Below are positions 53,578-62,267 of a DNA stretch of 64,000 nucleotides, one piece after another. How positions within the stretch are numbered: position 1 is the first letter of the stretch; each line of letters begins with the position of its first letter. A program made the translations under genes and the position numbers. Origin of the DNA: Actinokineospora fastidiosa (GTDB lineage Bacteria > Actinomycetota > Actinomycetes > Mycobacteriales > Pseudonocardiaceae); NCBI RefSeq assembly GCF_014648415.1, contig NZ_BMRB01000005.1, forward strand, positions 62,001-126,000, in the 5' to 3' direction. The notes below the pieces were generated by a model, which saw only the letters and a list, made by a program, of their open reading frames with translations, did not search any database and was not told the origin of the DNA.

Positions 53578-54681
53578 TCACGCCGCCTTCGGGATCGCCG
53601 ACAGCTCCGAGCGCCCGACCGGGCGCGGCGGCAGGGCCAGCCGGAAGATCTTCCGCCACACGCTGCCGATCTGCCTGCCCAGCGGCCCGGTGTTGTACCG
53701 CAGGCCGTACCGCTGGCAGATCTCCCGCACCCTCGGCGCGATCTCCTGGTACCGGCGGGCGGGGATGTCCGGGAACAGGTGGTGCTCGATCTGGAAGCTG
53801 AGGTTGCCCGTCAGCACGTGGAACAGCTTCCCGCCGGTGATGTTGCTGGAGCCCAGCAGCTGCCGGTAGTACCACTGCCCGCGCGTCTCGTTCTCGCACT
53901 CCTCCTGGGTGAAGTCGGCCACGCCCTCGGGGAAGTGCCCGCAGAAGATGATGCTGAACGCCCACAGGTTGCGGACCAGGTTGGCGACCGCGTTGCCGGT
54001 CAGGGTCGCCAGCGCGCCGGGACCGCTCAGCAGCGGGAACAGCACGTAGTCCTTGAGCGCCTGCCTGCCGCTCTTCTCCCACATCCGCCTGCGCAGGGCC
54101 TTGGTCGACGCCCACGACCGGCGCCCGGTCATTAGCCGGTCGAGCTCCAGGTCGTGCAGCATGACGCCCCACTCGAAGAACACCATGAGCAGGAAGGCGT
54201 AGACCGGGTTGCCCAGGTAGTACGGCCGCCAATACTGCGCGTCGACCATGCGCAGCAGGCCGTACCCGATGTCGCGGTCCTTGCCGATGATGTTGGTGTA
54301 GGTGTGGTGCACGTAGTTGTGCGTGTGCCGCCACTGCTCCGACGGGCACACGGTGTCCCACTCGAACATCTTCGAGTTGAGCTTGGGATCGCCCATCCAG
54401 TCGTACTGGCCGTGCATGACGTTGTGGCCGATCTCCATGTTGTCGAGGATCTTGGAGACCGACAGCGCTGCCGTGCCCGCCACCCACGCGGGCGGGAACC
54501 AGCCCGCCCACAGCAGCGCCCGGCCGAGCGCCTCGAACCGCTGCTGCGCGGCCACGACCCGGCGGAGGTAGGCGGCGTCCGGCTCGCCGAGGTCGGCGAC
54601 CAGCTCGCGGCGCAGCGCGTCGAGCTCGCGGCCGAGTTCGGCGAACTGCTCGGGGGTCAGCGGGGGGATGCGGGCGGCCAT
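53578..54681 (-). CDS. membrane fatty acyl desaturase (DesA3-like)
   Basis: A protein of 367 residues with the three His clusters of membrane acyl-CoA/lipid desaturases: MEIGHNVMHGQYDWM (HxxxH), WRHTHNYVHHTYTN (HxxHH) and SFQIEHHLFPDIP (QxxHH). Two hydrophobic hairpins separate them. It probably introduces a cis double bond into a long acyl chain using electrons from the reductase encoded 19 bases upstream, as DesA3/Rv3230c do in mycobacteria. Located between the reductase and the PKS in the operon. Confidence 0.92.
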   Translation of the reverse strand: MAARIPPLTPEQFAELGRELDALRRELVADLGEPDAAYLRRVVAAQQRFEALGRALLWAGWFPPAWVAGTAALSVSKILDNMEIGHNVMHGQYDWMGDPKLNSKMFEWDTVCPSEQWRHTHNYVHHTYTNIIGKDRDIGYGLLRMVDAQYWRPYYLGNPVYAFLLMVFFEWGVMLHDLELDRLMTGRRSWASTKALRRRMWEKSGRQALKDYVLFPLLSGPGALATLTGNAVANLVRNLWAFSIIFCGHFPEGVADFTQEECENETRGQWYYRQLLGSSNITGGKLFHVLTGNLSFQIEHHLFPDIPARRYQEIAPRVREICQRYGLRYNTGPLGRQIGSVWRKIFRLALPPRPVGRSELSAIPKAA

Positions 54682-54700
54682 GACGGCGTCCTCTCTGGTG

Positions 54701-55837
54701 TCAGATGTCCAGCTCGACGTCGCCGCACGCGGTGGTGACGCACAGCTGGACCCGCTCGCCGGGCTCGGCGCTCACCGCGCCGGTGAGCGTGTTGCGGACG
54801 GCGCCATCGGCCTTGACGGTCGTGCACGTGTGGCAGACGCCCATGCGGCAGCCGTACTCCGGGCTCAGCCCCGCGGCCTCGGCCTGCTCCAGCAGGGAGC
54901 GGCCGTCGTTGGCGGCGCGCACCCCGCTGCGGCGGAACCGCACCTCGCCGACGGCGTCCGCGCTGGGGACGGTCACCGGGACGAAGCGCTCCGCCAGCAG
55001 CCGGCCGGCGAGCCCGTCGGCCGCCCAGAGGTCGGCGACCGCGTCCATCAGCGGCGCGGGGCCGCAGACGTAGGTCAGGGCGGCGGCGTGGTCGGCGCCC
55101 GCCAGGTGCTCGCGGCGGAACAGGCCGTCGAGCGCGCCCGCGCCGGGGGCCTCGGTGTAGGCGATGCGGAGCGTCACCCGGCTGTCGGCGGCGGCGATCG
55201 CGGCCAGTTCATCGGCGTAGACGACATCGCGCGGGGTGAAGGCGTAGTGCAGGAAGGTGATCCGCGAGTCGTGCGCGCGGGCGGTGAGCGTGCGCAGGAT
55301 CGACATGACCGGGGTGATGCCGCTGCCGCCGCTGATCAGCAGGAGGCGCGCGGGCAGGACGTCGGGGAGCACGAACTCCCCCTCGGCCGGGGACAGCGTC
55401 ACGACCATGCCGGGCCGGGCGTGCTCCTTGAGGTGCCGGGAGACGGCGCGGTTCACCTTCGCGGTGATCTCGACGTCCGCGCTGCCCTCCGCGCTGGCCA
55501 CCGAGAAGAACCGGGTGCGGAGCACGCCCCCGACCGCCACCGTCAGCCGCACGTGCTGCCCGGCCCGCGCGCCGGTCCAGTTGGCGTTCGGCCGCAGGGT
55601 CAGGGTGACGGTGTCCGGGGTGTGGTGGGCGACCCGGACGACGACCGCGCGGATCTCCCGGACCGACCACAGCGGGTTGACCATGCCCAGGTACCGGTCG
55701 ACGCCGTGCGGAGCGGTCAGCCCCGTGACGATCGGGGACTCCAGCACCCGCCGCACGGCCGCCCGCACCAGGCCCGAATTCGCCACGCCAGCCACCTCGC
55801 CGAATTCTTTCACCGGAACGGCGCGCGATTGCTCCAT
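54701..55837 (-). CDS. FAD/2Fe-2S ferredoxin-type oxidoreductase (Rv3230c-like)
   Basis: A protein of 378 residues: FAD domain with RTRFFSVAS, NAD(P) domain with LLLISGGSGITPVMSILR and YVCGPAPLMDAV, and a C-terminal plant-type 2Fe-2S domain with cluster Cys in YGCRMGVCHTCTT plus a final LCVTTACG. It transfers electrons from NADPH to the neighbouring desaturase. First gene of the six-gene operon. No ribosome binding site precedes the ATG; the mRNA is probably leaderless or nearly so. Confidence 0.9.
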   Translation of the reverse strand: MEQSRAVPVKEFGEVAGVANSGLVRAAVRRVLESPIVTGLTAPHGVDRYLGMVNPLWSVREIRAVVVRVAHHTPDTVTLTLRPNANWTGARAGQHVRLTVAVGGVLRTRFFSVASAEGSADVEITAKVNRAVSRHLKEHARPGMVVTLSPAEGEFVLPDVLPARLLLISGGSGITPVMSILRTLTARAHDSRITFLHYAFTPRDVVYADELAAIAAADSRVTLRIAYTEAPGAGALDGLFRREHLAGADHAAALTYVCGPAPLMDAVADLWAADGLAGRLLAERFVPVTVPSADAVGEVRFRRSGVRAANDGRSLLEQAEAAGLSPEYGCRMGVCHTCTTVKADGAVRNTLTGAVSAEPGERVQLCVTTACGDVELDI

Positions 55838-56140
55838 TCGGCGCGCCGCGATCGAGGATGGCCGAGCGCGAAGATCGGTGTCAATGGCGTGGTGGCGGCC
55901 CAGAACTACTCAGGGAGTGCTGTTCGGAGGGAATTTGTCACCCGGGGACAGCCGCGCTTTCCAACTCCACGGCCGGATGAGCGTTTACCGCCGAACGGGC
56001 GCCGACGTGCGCCGATGCCACTTGTCAGCCACCTGAGCCAGTCCGGGGTCCCGGTTGTGCCGAGGGTTACTGCGCAGGCGACTGGTGTCGGCATAACAAA
56101 TTTCGACGCCCACCACGTCCGAACGGGACAACTATTCCGG
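55838..56140. other. intergenic region upstream of the six-gene operon
   Basis: 303 bases between the ANTAR gene and the operon, both on the minus strand, with lower GC around 55900-56110. It holds the candidate operon promoter (listed separately). I saw no gene, strong hairpin or repeat. Confidence 0.5.
55855..55884 (-). promoter_or_regulatory. candidate promoter of the lipid/PKS operon
   Basis: On the minus strand TTGACA (55879-55884), an 18-base spacer and CATCCT (55855-55860) precede the reductase ATG by 17 bases. The -35 is perfect for the housekeeping sigma factor; the -10 is weak. Start-site distance fits a leaderless transcript. Confidence 0.4.
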
Positions 56141-56905
56141 TCAGCCTGCGGGCACCGGTGTCGTGTCCGGATCCCCGAGGCCGAATCGCGCCAGCGCCGA
56201 CCCGAGATCGCCTTGTTCGTGCGCGCTCACCAACGTCGCGGCCACCTGCCGCAGTTTGGAATTGGTGTTCTGCGACGCTCTTTTGAGCAGTTGGAACCCC
56301 GCGTCCGCGTCGGCCCCGAAGTGCCGCATGAGCAGCCCCTGGGCCTGGCCGATCGCCTGGCGGGTGTCCAGCGCCGTCCGCAGCTGGTCGACCAGGCCGC
56401 GGCTATCGTGGTAGAGCTGGGCGTTGTCGAAGACCGCGCCCGCGTGCAGGGTCAGCAGCAGCACGATGTCGTAGGCCGTCTCGCCGAACTGGTTCGGCGT
56501 GTCGGAGAACAGGGTGAGCACGGCGGCCGTCGAGCGGCGCGTCGGGATCGGCAGCGCCAGGACGCTGCGGTAGCCGCGGCCCGCGACGTGCGCGCTGAAC
56601 GCGGGCCAGCGCTGGTCGGTCGTGGTGTCGTCGATGCGGCGCGGCTCGCGGTACTCCAGCGCCTCGGCGATCGGGTCGATGGCGGCAGGCGCCTCGCCCA
56701 CCCGGTCGAGCTCGACGGCGGCGACGGTCTCGGCGCCGTCGGCGGTGCGCACGGTGATGGTGGCCTCGGTGACGCCGGGCACAGTGAAGGCGAGCCGGGA
56801 GACGAACCGCGAGAGGACGGCGTTGACGTCGTCGTCCTCGGCCAGCCGGGTCACCTCGGCCAGCTCCTGCGCCAGCGTCAGCACGCGCCGTAACGCCCCA
56901 GACAT
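56141..56905 (-). CDS. GAF-ANTAR domain transcription antitermination regulator
   Basis: A protein of 254 residues: a GAF-like sensor (about 40-165, with RWPAFSAHVAGRGYRSVLAL and AVLTLFSDTPNQF) followed by an ANTAR RNA-binding domain (about 175-235: LRTALDTRQAIGQAQGLLMR, FQLLKRASQNTNSKLRQVA). ANTAR proteins bind paired RNA hairpins and prevent termination. The start at 56905 is chosen for GGAGGATGTG just upstream. It is divergent from the STAS gene, as often in actinomycete stress modules. Confidence 0.9.
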   Translation of the reverse strand: MSGALRRVLTLAQELAEVTRLAEDDDVNAVLSRFVSRLAFTVPGVTEATITVRTADGAETVAAVELDRVGEAPAAIDPIAEALEYREPRRIDDTTTDQRWPAFSAHVAGRGYRSVLALPIPTRRSTAAVLTLFSDTPNQFGETAYDIVLLLTLHAGAVFDNAQLYHDSRGLVDQLRTALDTRQAIGQAQGLLMRHFGADADAGFQLLKRASQNTNSKLRQVAATLVSAHEQGDLGSALARFGLGDPDTTPVPAG

Positions 56906-57198
56906 CGCACATCCTCCACGGCAGCGGCAACGCGCCAGACAACCCGGCCTTGCCGCTCGTTCGGGGCCGGAGGCGACCGTCATGGTCGGGATGCTGCGCT
57001 GCCGAACACCCGTTGGCCGCGACTGTACCGAACGCCGGTCTGCTCTAGGATCACCAGTGCCGCGGTTGGGCAGTCAGCCGGGCAGCCCTGTGGACCCGTC
57101 ATGGGCACAGCGCTGCGGGCCGTCCTCCCTCCGATCCTCCCCAACGGGTGCCTCGTGGACGGCGGTCCTGAATCCACGAGAACCCCGGAGGGCCGCCC

Positions 57199-57228
57199 AT
57201 GTCCGTCGCGCACGCCAAGACCCGATGA
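57199..57228 (+). CDS. nine-codon leader peptide overlapping the STAS start
   Basis: ATG at 57199 with a strong GGAGGG site encodes MSVAHAKTR and ends in TGA overlapping the STAS ATG (ATGA). The STAS start itself has no good ribosome binding site, so the leader would deliver ribosomes by coupling. Too short to prove by composition. Confidence 0.45.
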   Translation: MSVAHAKTR

Positions 57229-57602
57229 CCGACCCGGCCGCGCAGGTCCCCTCGGTCGACCGCGGCGCGCTGAGCGTCACCGCCGCGTCGCCGGAGCCGT
57301 CCACGCTGGTGCTGGCCGTCGACGGCGAGCTCGACCTGGTGACCGCGCCGCGACTGGACGCCGTCCTCGCCGCGGCCGTGCTCGTCGGCAGGCACACCCG
57401 CGTGGTGGTGGACCTGACCGGGGTGTCGTTCCTCGGGGTCGCGGGCATCACCGCGCTCCAGCGGCACCGGGCAAGGACGGACGAGCACGGGATCGCCTTC
57501 CGGCTGGTCGCCACGGGCAGGCCGGTGCTGCGCCCGCTGGCCCTGCTCGACCTCGAGGACGCCTTCGACGTCCACCCGACGGTCGGGTCAGCCCTGCGGT
57601 GA
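57225..57602 (+). CDS. STAS domain anti-sigma factor antagonist
   Basis: A protein of 125 residues with the STAS fold: STLVLAVDGELDLVTAPRLD, HTRVVVDLTGVSFLGVAGIT with the phosphorylatable Ser in VSFLG, and a C-terminal RLVATGRPVLRPLALLDLED. It would bind an anti-sigma kinase in its unphosphorylated form. No partner kinase or sigma gene is adjacent. Its end overlaps the convergent VOC gene by 15 bases. Confidence 0.88.
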   Translation: MTDPAAQVPSVDRGALSVTAASPEPSTLVLAVDGELDLVTAPRLDAVLAAAVLVGRHTRVVVDLTGVSFLGVAGITALQRHRARTDEHGIAFRLVATGRPVLRPLALLDLEDAFDVHPTVGSALR

Positions 57603-58001
57603 GGAGATGTTGACCATCCAGGTGATGCCGAAGCGGTCGACGCAGGCGCCGAACTCGTCGCCCCACATCTGCTTCTCCAGGGGCATCTGCACGGCGCCGC
57701 CCTCGGACAGCCTCGTCCAGTAGCCGCGCAGCTCGTCGGCGTCGTCGCCGCTGAGGCTGATCGCGATGTTGTCGCCGGGGTTGTGGGCCATGCCGGGCGG
57801 GGTGTCCGACGCCATCAGGGTGAAGCCGCTGGCGGTCTCCAGCGTCGCGTGCATGACCTTGTCCGCCTGGGCTGGGTCGTCCGCGCCGTACTCGCCGAAG
57901 GTGTTGAGCGTGAGGGTTCCGCCGAAAACGGACTCGTAGAACTCGACCGCCTGCCGGGCGTCGCCGTCGAAGCTGATGTAGGGGTTCAGTCGCGATGCCA
58001 T
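57588..58001 (-). CDS. VOC superfamily protein (PhnB/glyoxalase-like)
   Basis: A protein of 137 residues of the PhnB type: LNPYISFDGDARQAVEFYES, VFGGTLTLNTFGEYG, MHATLETASGFTLMASD, and FGACVDRFGITWMVNIS. AAGGAGACC lies before the ATG. No substrate can be predicted; many PhnB-like proteins are metal-binding detoxification or resistance proteins. Confidence 0.88.
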   Translation of the reverse strand: MASRLNPYISFDGDARQAVEFYESVFGGTLTLNTFGEYGADDPAQADKVMHATLETASGFTLMASDTPPGMAHNPGDNIAISLSGDDADELRGYWTRLSEGGAVQMPLEKQMWGDEFGACVDRFGITWMVNISSPQG

Positions 58002-58136
58002 CGTGGTCTCCTTCCGGTAACCGGCATCGTCGCAGATCAACGGGCATCCGGAAATTTCTCGCTGCGCGGTGTCGAGAACGCCCAGGCCGCTCCGACCCCT
58101 CGGTGACAGCATCCCGACACGACATCGGAGCCCGCC

Positions 58137-58685
58137 ATGCGCAAGGTCATCCACTTCGTCCACTCCTCCGTCGACGGCTACATCGAGGGCCCGGAGGGCG
58201 AGTTCGACTGGCCCGCGATGGGGCCGGAGCTGTCGGCGTACTCGCTGGCCCTGAGCGAGCGGGCGGGCACGCTGCTCTACGGGCGCGTGGTGTGGGGGTG
58301 GATGGCGGGCTACTGGCCCACCGCGGAGTCGATGTCGGACGACCCGCACGACCTGGCGTTCGCCCCGATCTGGCGGGCCACCCCCAAGGCCGTCCTCTCC
58401 CGCACGCTCACCTCGGCCGAGCACGGCGCCCGCGTCGTGCGCGCCGAGGACCTGGCCGAGCTGAAGGCGGGCGACGGCGGCGACCTGCTGCTCATGGGCG
58501 GCACGGAGGCCGCGGCGGCGCTGACCGACCTCGGCCTGGTCGACGAGTACCAGGTGGTCGTCCACCCGGTGGTCCTCGGCGGCGGCAGGCCGGTCTTCGC
58601 CCCCGGCAAGGCCCGCATCCCGCTGCGGCTGGCCGAGACCCGCGCGTTCGACGGGCGCTCGGTGCTGCTGCGGTACACGGTCTAG
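58137..58685 (+). CDS. dihydrofolate reductase family / RibD C-terminal domain protein
   Basis: A protein of 182 residues: IHFVHSSVDGYIEGPEGEFD at the start, LLYGRVVWGWMAGYW, LLLMGGTEAAAALTDLGLVD and VVVHPVVLGGGRPVF (NADPH-binding core of RibD_C proteins). It has GGAG upstream of the ATG. Probably an NADPH-dependent reductase of unknown substrate. It ends before a strong bidirectional hairpin. Confidence 0.9.
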   Translation: MRKVIHFVHSSVDGYIEGPEGEFDWPAMGPELSAYSLALSERAGTLLYGRVVWGWMAGYWPTAESMSDDPHDLAFAPIWRATPKAVLSRTLTSAEHGARVVRAEDLAELKAGDGGDLLLMGGTEAAAALTDLGLVDEYQVVVHPVVLGGGRPVFAPGKARIPLRLAETRAFDGRSVLLRYTV

Positions 58686-58687
58686 AC

Positions 58688-58712
58688 GGGCGGCCCGGCG
58701 CCCGGGCCGCCC
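58688..58712. terminator. bidirectional terminator hairpin
   Basis: A perfect 11-bp stem (GGGCGGCCCGG paired with CCGGGCCGCCC) with a 3-base loop CGC occupies nearly the whole 34-base gap between the convergent reductase and TIGR03086 genes. Confidence 0.7.
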
Positions 58713-58719
58713 CCTTCCG

Positions 58720-59283
58720 CTAGGCCGTCCAGTCGGCGCGGCGGCCGGTCAGGGCGAGCAGCCGCTCCTGCGGGTCGGCGTCGCCGCCCGCGGCCAGGCG
58801 CGGCTTGAAGACGTTGCTGTCGTCGGACCACAGCTCCGGCACGTCCGGGAACTGGCCGACGATCCCCAGGGCTGCCTCGACCAGCTCGGGGTCGAGCGCG
58901 ATGTCGGCGCCGATGGCCCTGGCGAGGTCCCAGCCGTGGACGAGGACGTCGGCGAAGTGCACGGTGAGCGCGGTGCTGCCGGGCACCGTGCGCCCGATGA
59001 CGGGCATCTCGAACGGCGCCTCCATGGCGGCGTCGTCGGCGAACGCGCTGGTCAGGGCGGCGGCGGAGGTCCGGTAGTCGCGGCGCACGTCGTCGCCCGC
59101 CTGCGGGGCGGCGCCGGTCAGCCGCTCGACGGTGCGGTGGTTGTTCTCGACCATGTGCGCGATCACGTCCCGCACCGTCCACTTGTCGCACGGCGTGGGC
59201 AGGTCGAGCTGGTCGTCGGTCAGCTTGTCGATGATCCCCCCGGTCGACTCGATGGCGCGCCGGTCGAGGTCCCTGATGTCCAT
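58720..59283 (-). CDS. TIGR03086 family (DinB/mycothiol-dependent maleylpyruvate isomerase-like) protein
   Basis: A protein of about 187 residues: LDLPTPCDKWTVRDVIAHMV with the metal His, TALTVHFADVLVHGWDLARA with the second His pair, and GQFPDVPELWSDDSNVFKPR. This is the four-helix metal-binding fold found in mycothiol-linked enzymes. The start at 59283 follows GGAGGGGAC. It is divergent from a TetR regulator with a palindrome between them, so it is probably the TetR target. Confidence 0.88.
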   Translation of the reverse strand: MDIRDLDRRAIESTGGIIDKLTDDQLDLPTPCDKWTVRDVIAHMVENNHRTVERLTGAAPQAGDDVRRDYRTSAAALTSAFADDAAMEAPFEMPVIGRTVPGSTALTVHFADVLVHGWDLARAIGADIALDPELVEAALGIVGQFPDVPELWSDDSNVFKPRLAAGGDADPQERLLALTGRRADWTA

Positions 59284-59300
59284 GTCCCCTCCAGAGATAT

Positions 59301-59312
59301 CCGAACGTTCGG
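59301..59312. promoter_or_regulatory. palindromic TetR operator
   Basis: CCGAACGTTCGG, a perfect 12-base palindrome, lies 18 bases from the TIGR03086 start and 45 bases from the TetR start. Such sequences are typical TetR-family operators in divergent promoters. Confidence 0.6.
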
Positions 59313-59356
59313 TCACATAGTTCCACATGATCAACCCGGTCGTCTAGATTGGGCCC

Positions 59357-59959
59357 GTGGACGGCCGACTGGCGCGAGGTGAGCAGACCCGCCGCAGCAT
59401 CCTGCGCCGGGCGGCGGACATCGCCTCCGTCGAGGGGCTGGACGGGCTGACCATCGGCAGGCTGGCGACCGACCTGGCGTTGAGCAAGAGCAGCGTTTTC
59501 GCCCACTTCGGGTCCAAAGAGGACCTGCAACTGGCGGCGATCGCCCACGCCGAGGACGTCTTCCGCGACCTGGTCATCCGCCCCGCGCTGAAGGCCCCCG
59601 ACGGCCTCCCCCGCCTGACGGCGATGTGCGAGCACTGGCTCGACTACTCCCGCAGCCGCGCCTTCCCCGGCGGCTGCTTCTTCGCGGGCGTCATCGCCGA
59701 GTTCGACGCCCGCGAGGGCCGGGTCCACGACGCGGTCCGCCACGGCCGCGAGAAGTGGATCGACCTCCTCACCGGCCTCGCCCACAAGGCGGTCACCCTC
59801 GGACACCTCCCCCCGGACACCGACCCGGCCCAGATCGCCTTCGAGCTCGACGCGCTTGCCCGAGCAGGCAACATGGAAGCGGTGCTGACCGGCTCGGACG
59901 CCGCGTACGACCGGGCGATCAGGGGCATCCGGGCCCGCCTGGGCGTGGACCCGGAGTAG
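59357..59959 (+). CDS. TetR family transcriptional regulator
   Basis: A protein of 200 residues: HTH at about 10-55 (RRSILRRAADIASVEGLDGL, IGRLATDLALSKSSVFAHFG, SKEDLQLAA) and a TetR_C_16-like ligand domain (FPGGCFFAGVIAEFDAREGR, EKWIDLLTGLAHKAVTLGHL). GTG start. It is expected to repress itself and the divergent TIGR03086 gene through the palindrome in the shared promoter. Confidence 0.92.
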   Translation: MDGRLARGEQTRRSILRRAADIASVEGLDGLTIGRLATDLALSKSSVFAHFGSKEDLQLAAIAHAEDVFRDLVIRPALKAPDGLPRLTAMCEHWLDYSRSRAFPGGCFFAGVIAEFDAREGRVHDAVRHGREKWIDLLTGLAHKAVTLGHLPPDTDPAQIAFELDALARAGNMEAVLTGSDAAYDRAIRGIRARLGVDPE

Positions 59960-60215
59960 CCCGGCCCCGGCCCGACCAGGATGCCGAGCCACCACTGGCA
60001 CTGCTGCCCGGGCACCATGACCGGACGGCGACGCGGAGCGACCGCTCTGCCTGCCCGGAACCATCCCGCCCCGGCATGCGGTGACAGGCAAACCCCTCGA
60101 CGTCACCAGAGGCGCAGTGGTCGGCGACCCTTCGGGGTCGGCCGTGCGGTGGTCAAGTGACCGTTCTGCGTGGGTGTGGTCGGGCCGCGGTTCGCTGCGA
60201 GACGCGGGGCCGGGG

Positions 60216-61220
60216 TTACCCGAGGGTCACGGACCGGCCGGTGGTCAGGCTGGTCTCGGCGGCGCTCACCAGAGCGACCGTGCCCAGGGTGGCCCGGCCG
60301 CTGATCTCGCTCTCGCACCCCGCCCGCACCGCGCGGGCGAAGTGGGCGATCACGGCCCACCTGTCGCGCAGGTGCGGGATGCCGACGGGGACCTCGGTGG
60401 GTTCGCCGCCCGCCCGGGCGTAGCGGGCGTAGGCGCCCTCGGCCGGGTCGGAGCCTGCCCAGTGGAGCATGCCGTCGTCGCCCTCCACGGTCCAGTCGCC
60501 GGTCCACGGGGTCGCGGGCGCGCTGCTGTCGGCGCTCGCGCTGTACTGGACGACCACCCCCGACCGGAACTCGATCTCGGCGGAGAACGACGTCAGCGCC
60601 GCGTCCCGGGAGCGGCCGCACGGCCAGGCGCGGGCGTCGATCGCGCGGGGTTCGCCGAAGAACGCGCGGAGCAGGTCGAAGTGGTGGACCGCCGTGCGCC
60701 ACAGCACCGAGCAGGTGTCCTCCGCCGGGGAGCGGTGGTTGCGGCGGAACGACACGCTCACGTGCCTGACCTGACCGACGACCTCCTGCGCCAGCAGGTG
60801 CCGGACCTGGGACGACGCGGCGAAGAACCGGTGGTCCTGGGCGACCACCAGCCGCCTGCCGACCTCGTCGGCGAGGTGGACGAGGTCGGCGGCCTCCGCC
60901 AGGTCGAGGGTGAAGGGCTTCTCCAGCAGCACGTGCTTGCCCGCGCTCAGCGCCGCACGGGTGACGGCGCCGCGGGTCGCGGGGGCGGTGGTGACGAACA
61001 CCGCCTCGGCGTCCACCTCGGCCATGGCGGCGTCGAGTCCGCTGTGGATGGCCGGCAGCGGGACCCCGGTGGCCTCGGCGAAGGCCGCGCGGCGCGCCGG
61101 GTCCGGCTCGGCCCAGGCGACCACGCGCATGCCGGGCGCGGAGGGCAGCACCCGCAGCGCCCAGTCGGTTCCCCACCCGCCGAGGCCGACCTGGACGGCG
61201 GAGACCGGATCGTTCACCAT
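60216..61220 (-). CDS. Gfo/Idh/MocA family oxidoreductase
   Basis: A protein of 334 residues from ATG 61220 (an alternative ATG lies 30 bases upstream): Rossmann VQVGLGGWGTDWALRVLPSA, the family EKP motif LLEKPFTLDLAEAADL, VAQDHRFFAASSQVRHLLAQ, and FRRNHRSPAEDTCSVLWRTA with the catalytic His region. NAD(P)-dependent sugar or inositol dehydrogenases share this fold. Last gene of a beta-mannosidase-aldo/keto reductase operon, so a sugar substrate is likely. Confidence 0.88.
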   Translation of the reverse strand: MVNDPVSAVQVGLGGWGTDWALRVLPSAPGMRVVAWAEPDPARRAAFAEATGVPLPAIHSGLDAAMAEVDAEAVFVTTAPATRGAVTRAALSAGKHVLLEKPFTLDLAEAADLVHLADEVGRRLVVAQDHRFFAASSQVRHLLAQEVVGQVRHVSVSFRRNHRSPAEDTCSVLWRTAVHHFDLLRAFFGEPRAIDARAWPCGRSRDAALTSFSAEIEFRSGVVVQYSASADSSAPATPWTGDWTVEGDDGMLHWAGSDPAEGAYARYARAGGEPTEVPVGIPHLRDRWAVIAHFARAVRAGCESEISGRATLGTVALVSAAETSLTTGRSVTLG

Positions 61221-61265
61221 CGGCACCGGTCCACAATACGTCCCGATCATGGCCGCGCCACCCGG

Positions 61266-62258
61266 TCAGCCGAGGGAAATCTTTTCGATGGCCGCCAACT
61301 CCTCCGCGTCGAAGTCCAGCCCGCGCACGGCGGCGACGCTGTTCTCCACCTGCGCCACGCTGCTCGCGCCGACCAGGGCCGAGGTCACCCGGCCGCCGCG
61401 CAGCACCCACGCGATCGCCAGCTGCGCCAGGCTCTGCCCGCGCCGCCGCGCCACCTCGTCCAGCGCGCGGACCCGCCTCAGCGTGTCCTCGGTGATGCCG
61501 TCCGCGCTGAGGAACGGGCTGGCCCCCGCCGCCCGCGAGTCGGCCGGGATGCCGCTCAGGTAGCGGTCGGTCAGCAGGCCCTGCGCCAGCGGGGAGTACG
61601 CGATCGAGCCCGCGCCCACCTCGTCGAGCACGTCCTGCAGCCCGTCCTCGATCCAGCGGTTCACGATGCTGTAGGCGGGCTGGTGGATCAGCAGCGGCGT
61701 GCCCAGCCCGGCCAGGATCGCCGCCGCCTCCCGCGTCTGCTCCGCGGAGTAGTTGGAGATCCCGACGTACAGGGCCTTGCCCGAGCGCACGGCAGTGTCC
61801 AGCGCGCCCATCGTCTCCGCCAGCGGCGTGTCGGGGTCCGGGCGGTGGCTGTAGAAGATGTCCACGTGCTCCAGCCCGAGCCTGCGGAGACTCTGGTCCA
61901 AACTGGACAACACGTGCTTGCGCGACCCCCATTCCCCGTACGGGCCGGGCCACATGTCGTACCCGGCCTTGGTGGAGACGACGATCTCGTCCCGATATGG
62001 CCGGAAGTCCCGGGCGAACAGCGTGCCGAAGTTCGACTCGGCCGCGCCCGGCGGCGGGCCGTAGTTGTTGGCCAGGTCGAAGTGCGTGACGCCGAGGTCG
62101 AACGCCCGCCGCAGGATCGCCCGCTGCGTGGCGAGGCCGCGGTCGTCGCCGAAGTTGTGCCACAGGCCCAGCGAGACCGCCGGGAGCCGCAGGCCGCTGC
62201 GGCCGCAGCGCCGGTAGGGCATCTCCGCGTACCGGGTGTCGGCTGCCGTGTAGTCCAT
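61266..62258 (-). CDS. aldo/keto reductase (YghZ/GAP-reductase-like)
   Basis: A protein of 330 residues with the tetrad residues in FDLANNYGPPPGAAE (Asp, Tyr), IVVSTKAGYDM (Lys) and DIFYSHRPDPDTPLAE (His), and NADPH site VGISNYSAEQTREAA and ALVGASSVAQVENSV. Typical of AKR14-like L-glyceraldehyde-3-phosphate/methylglyoxal reductases. It starts 9 bases after the beta-mannosidase stop, in one operon. Confidence 0.92.
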   Translation of the reverse strand: MDYTAADTRYAEMPYRRCGRSGLRLPAVSLGLWHNFGDDRGLATQRAILRRAFDLGVTHFDLANNYGPPPGAAESNFGTLFARDFRPYRDEIVVSTKAGYDMWPGPYGEWGSRKHVLSSLDQSLRRLGLEHVDIFYSHRPDPDTPLAETMGALDTAVRSGKALYVGISNYSAEQTREAAAILAGLGTPLLIHQPAYSIVNRWIEDGLQDVLDEVGAGSIAYSPLAQGLLTDRYLSGIPADSRAAGASPFLSADGITEDTLRRVRALDEVARRRGQSLAQLAIAWVLRGGRVTSALVGASSVAQVENSVAAVRGLDFDAEELAAIEKISLG

Positions 62259-62267
62259 CGGGGCAGC

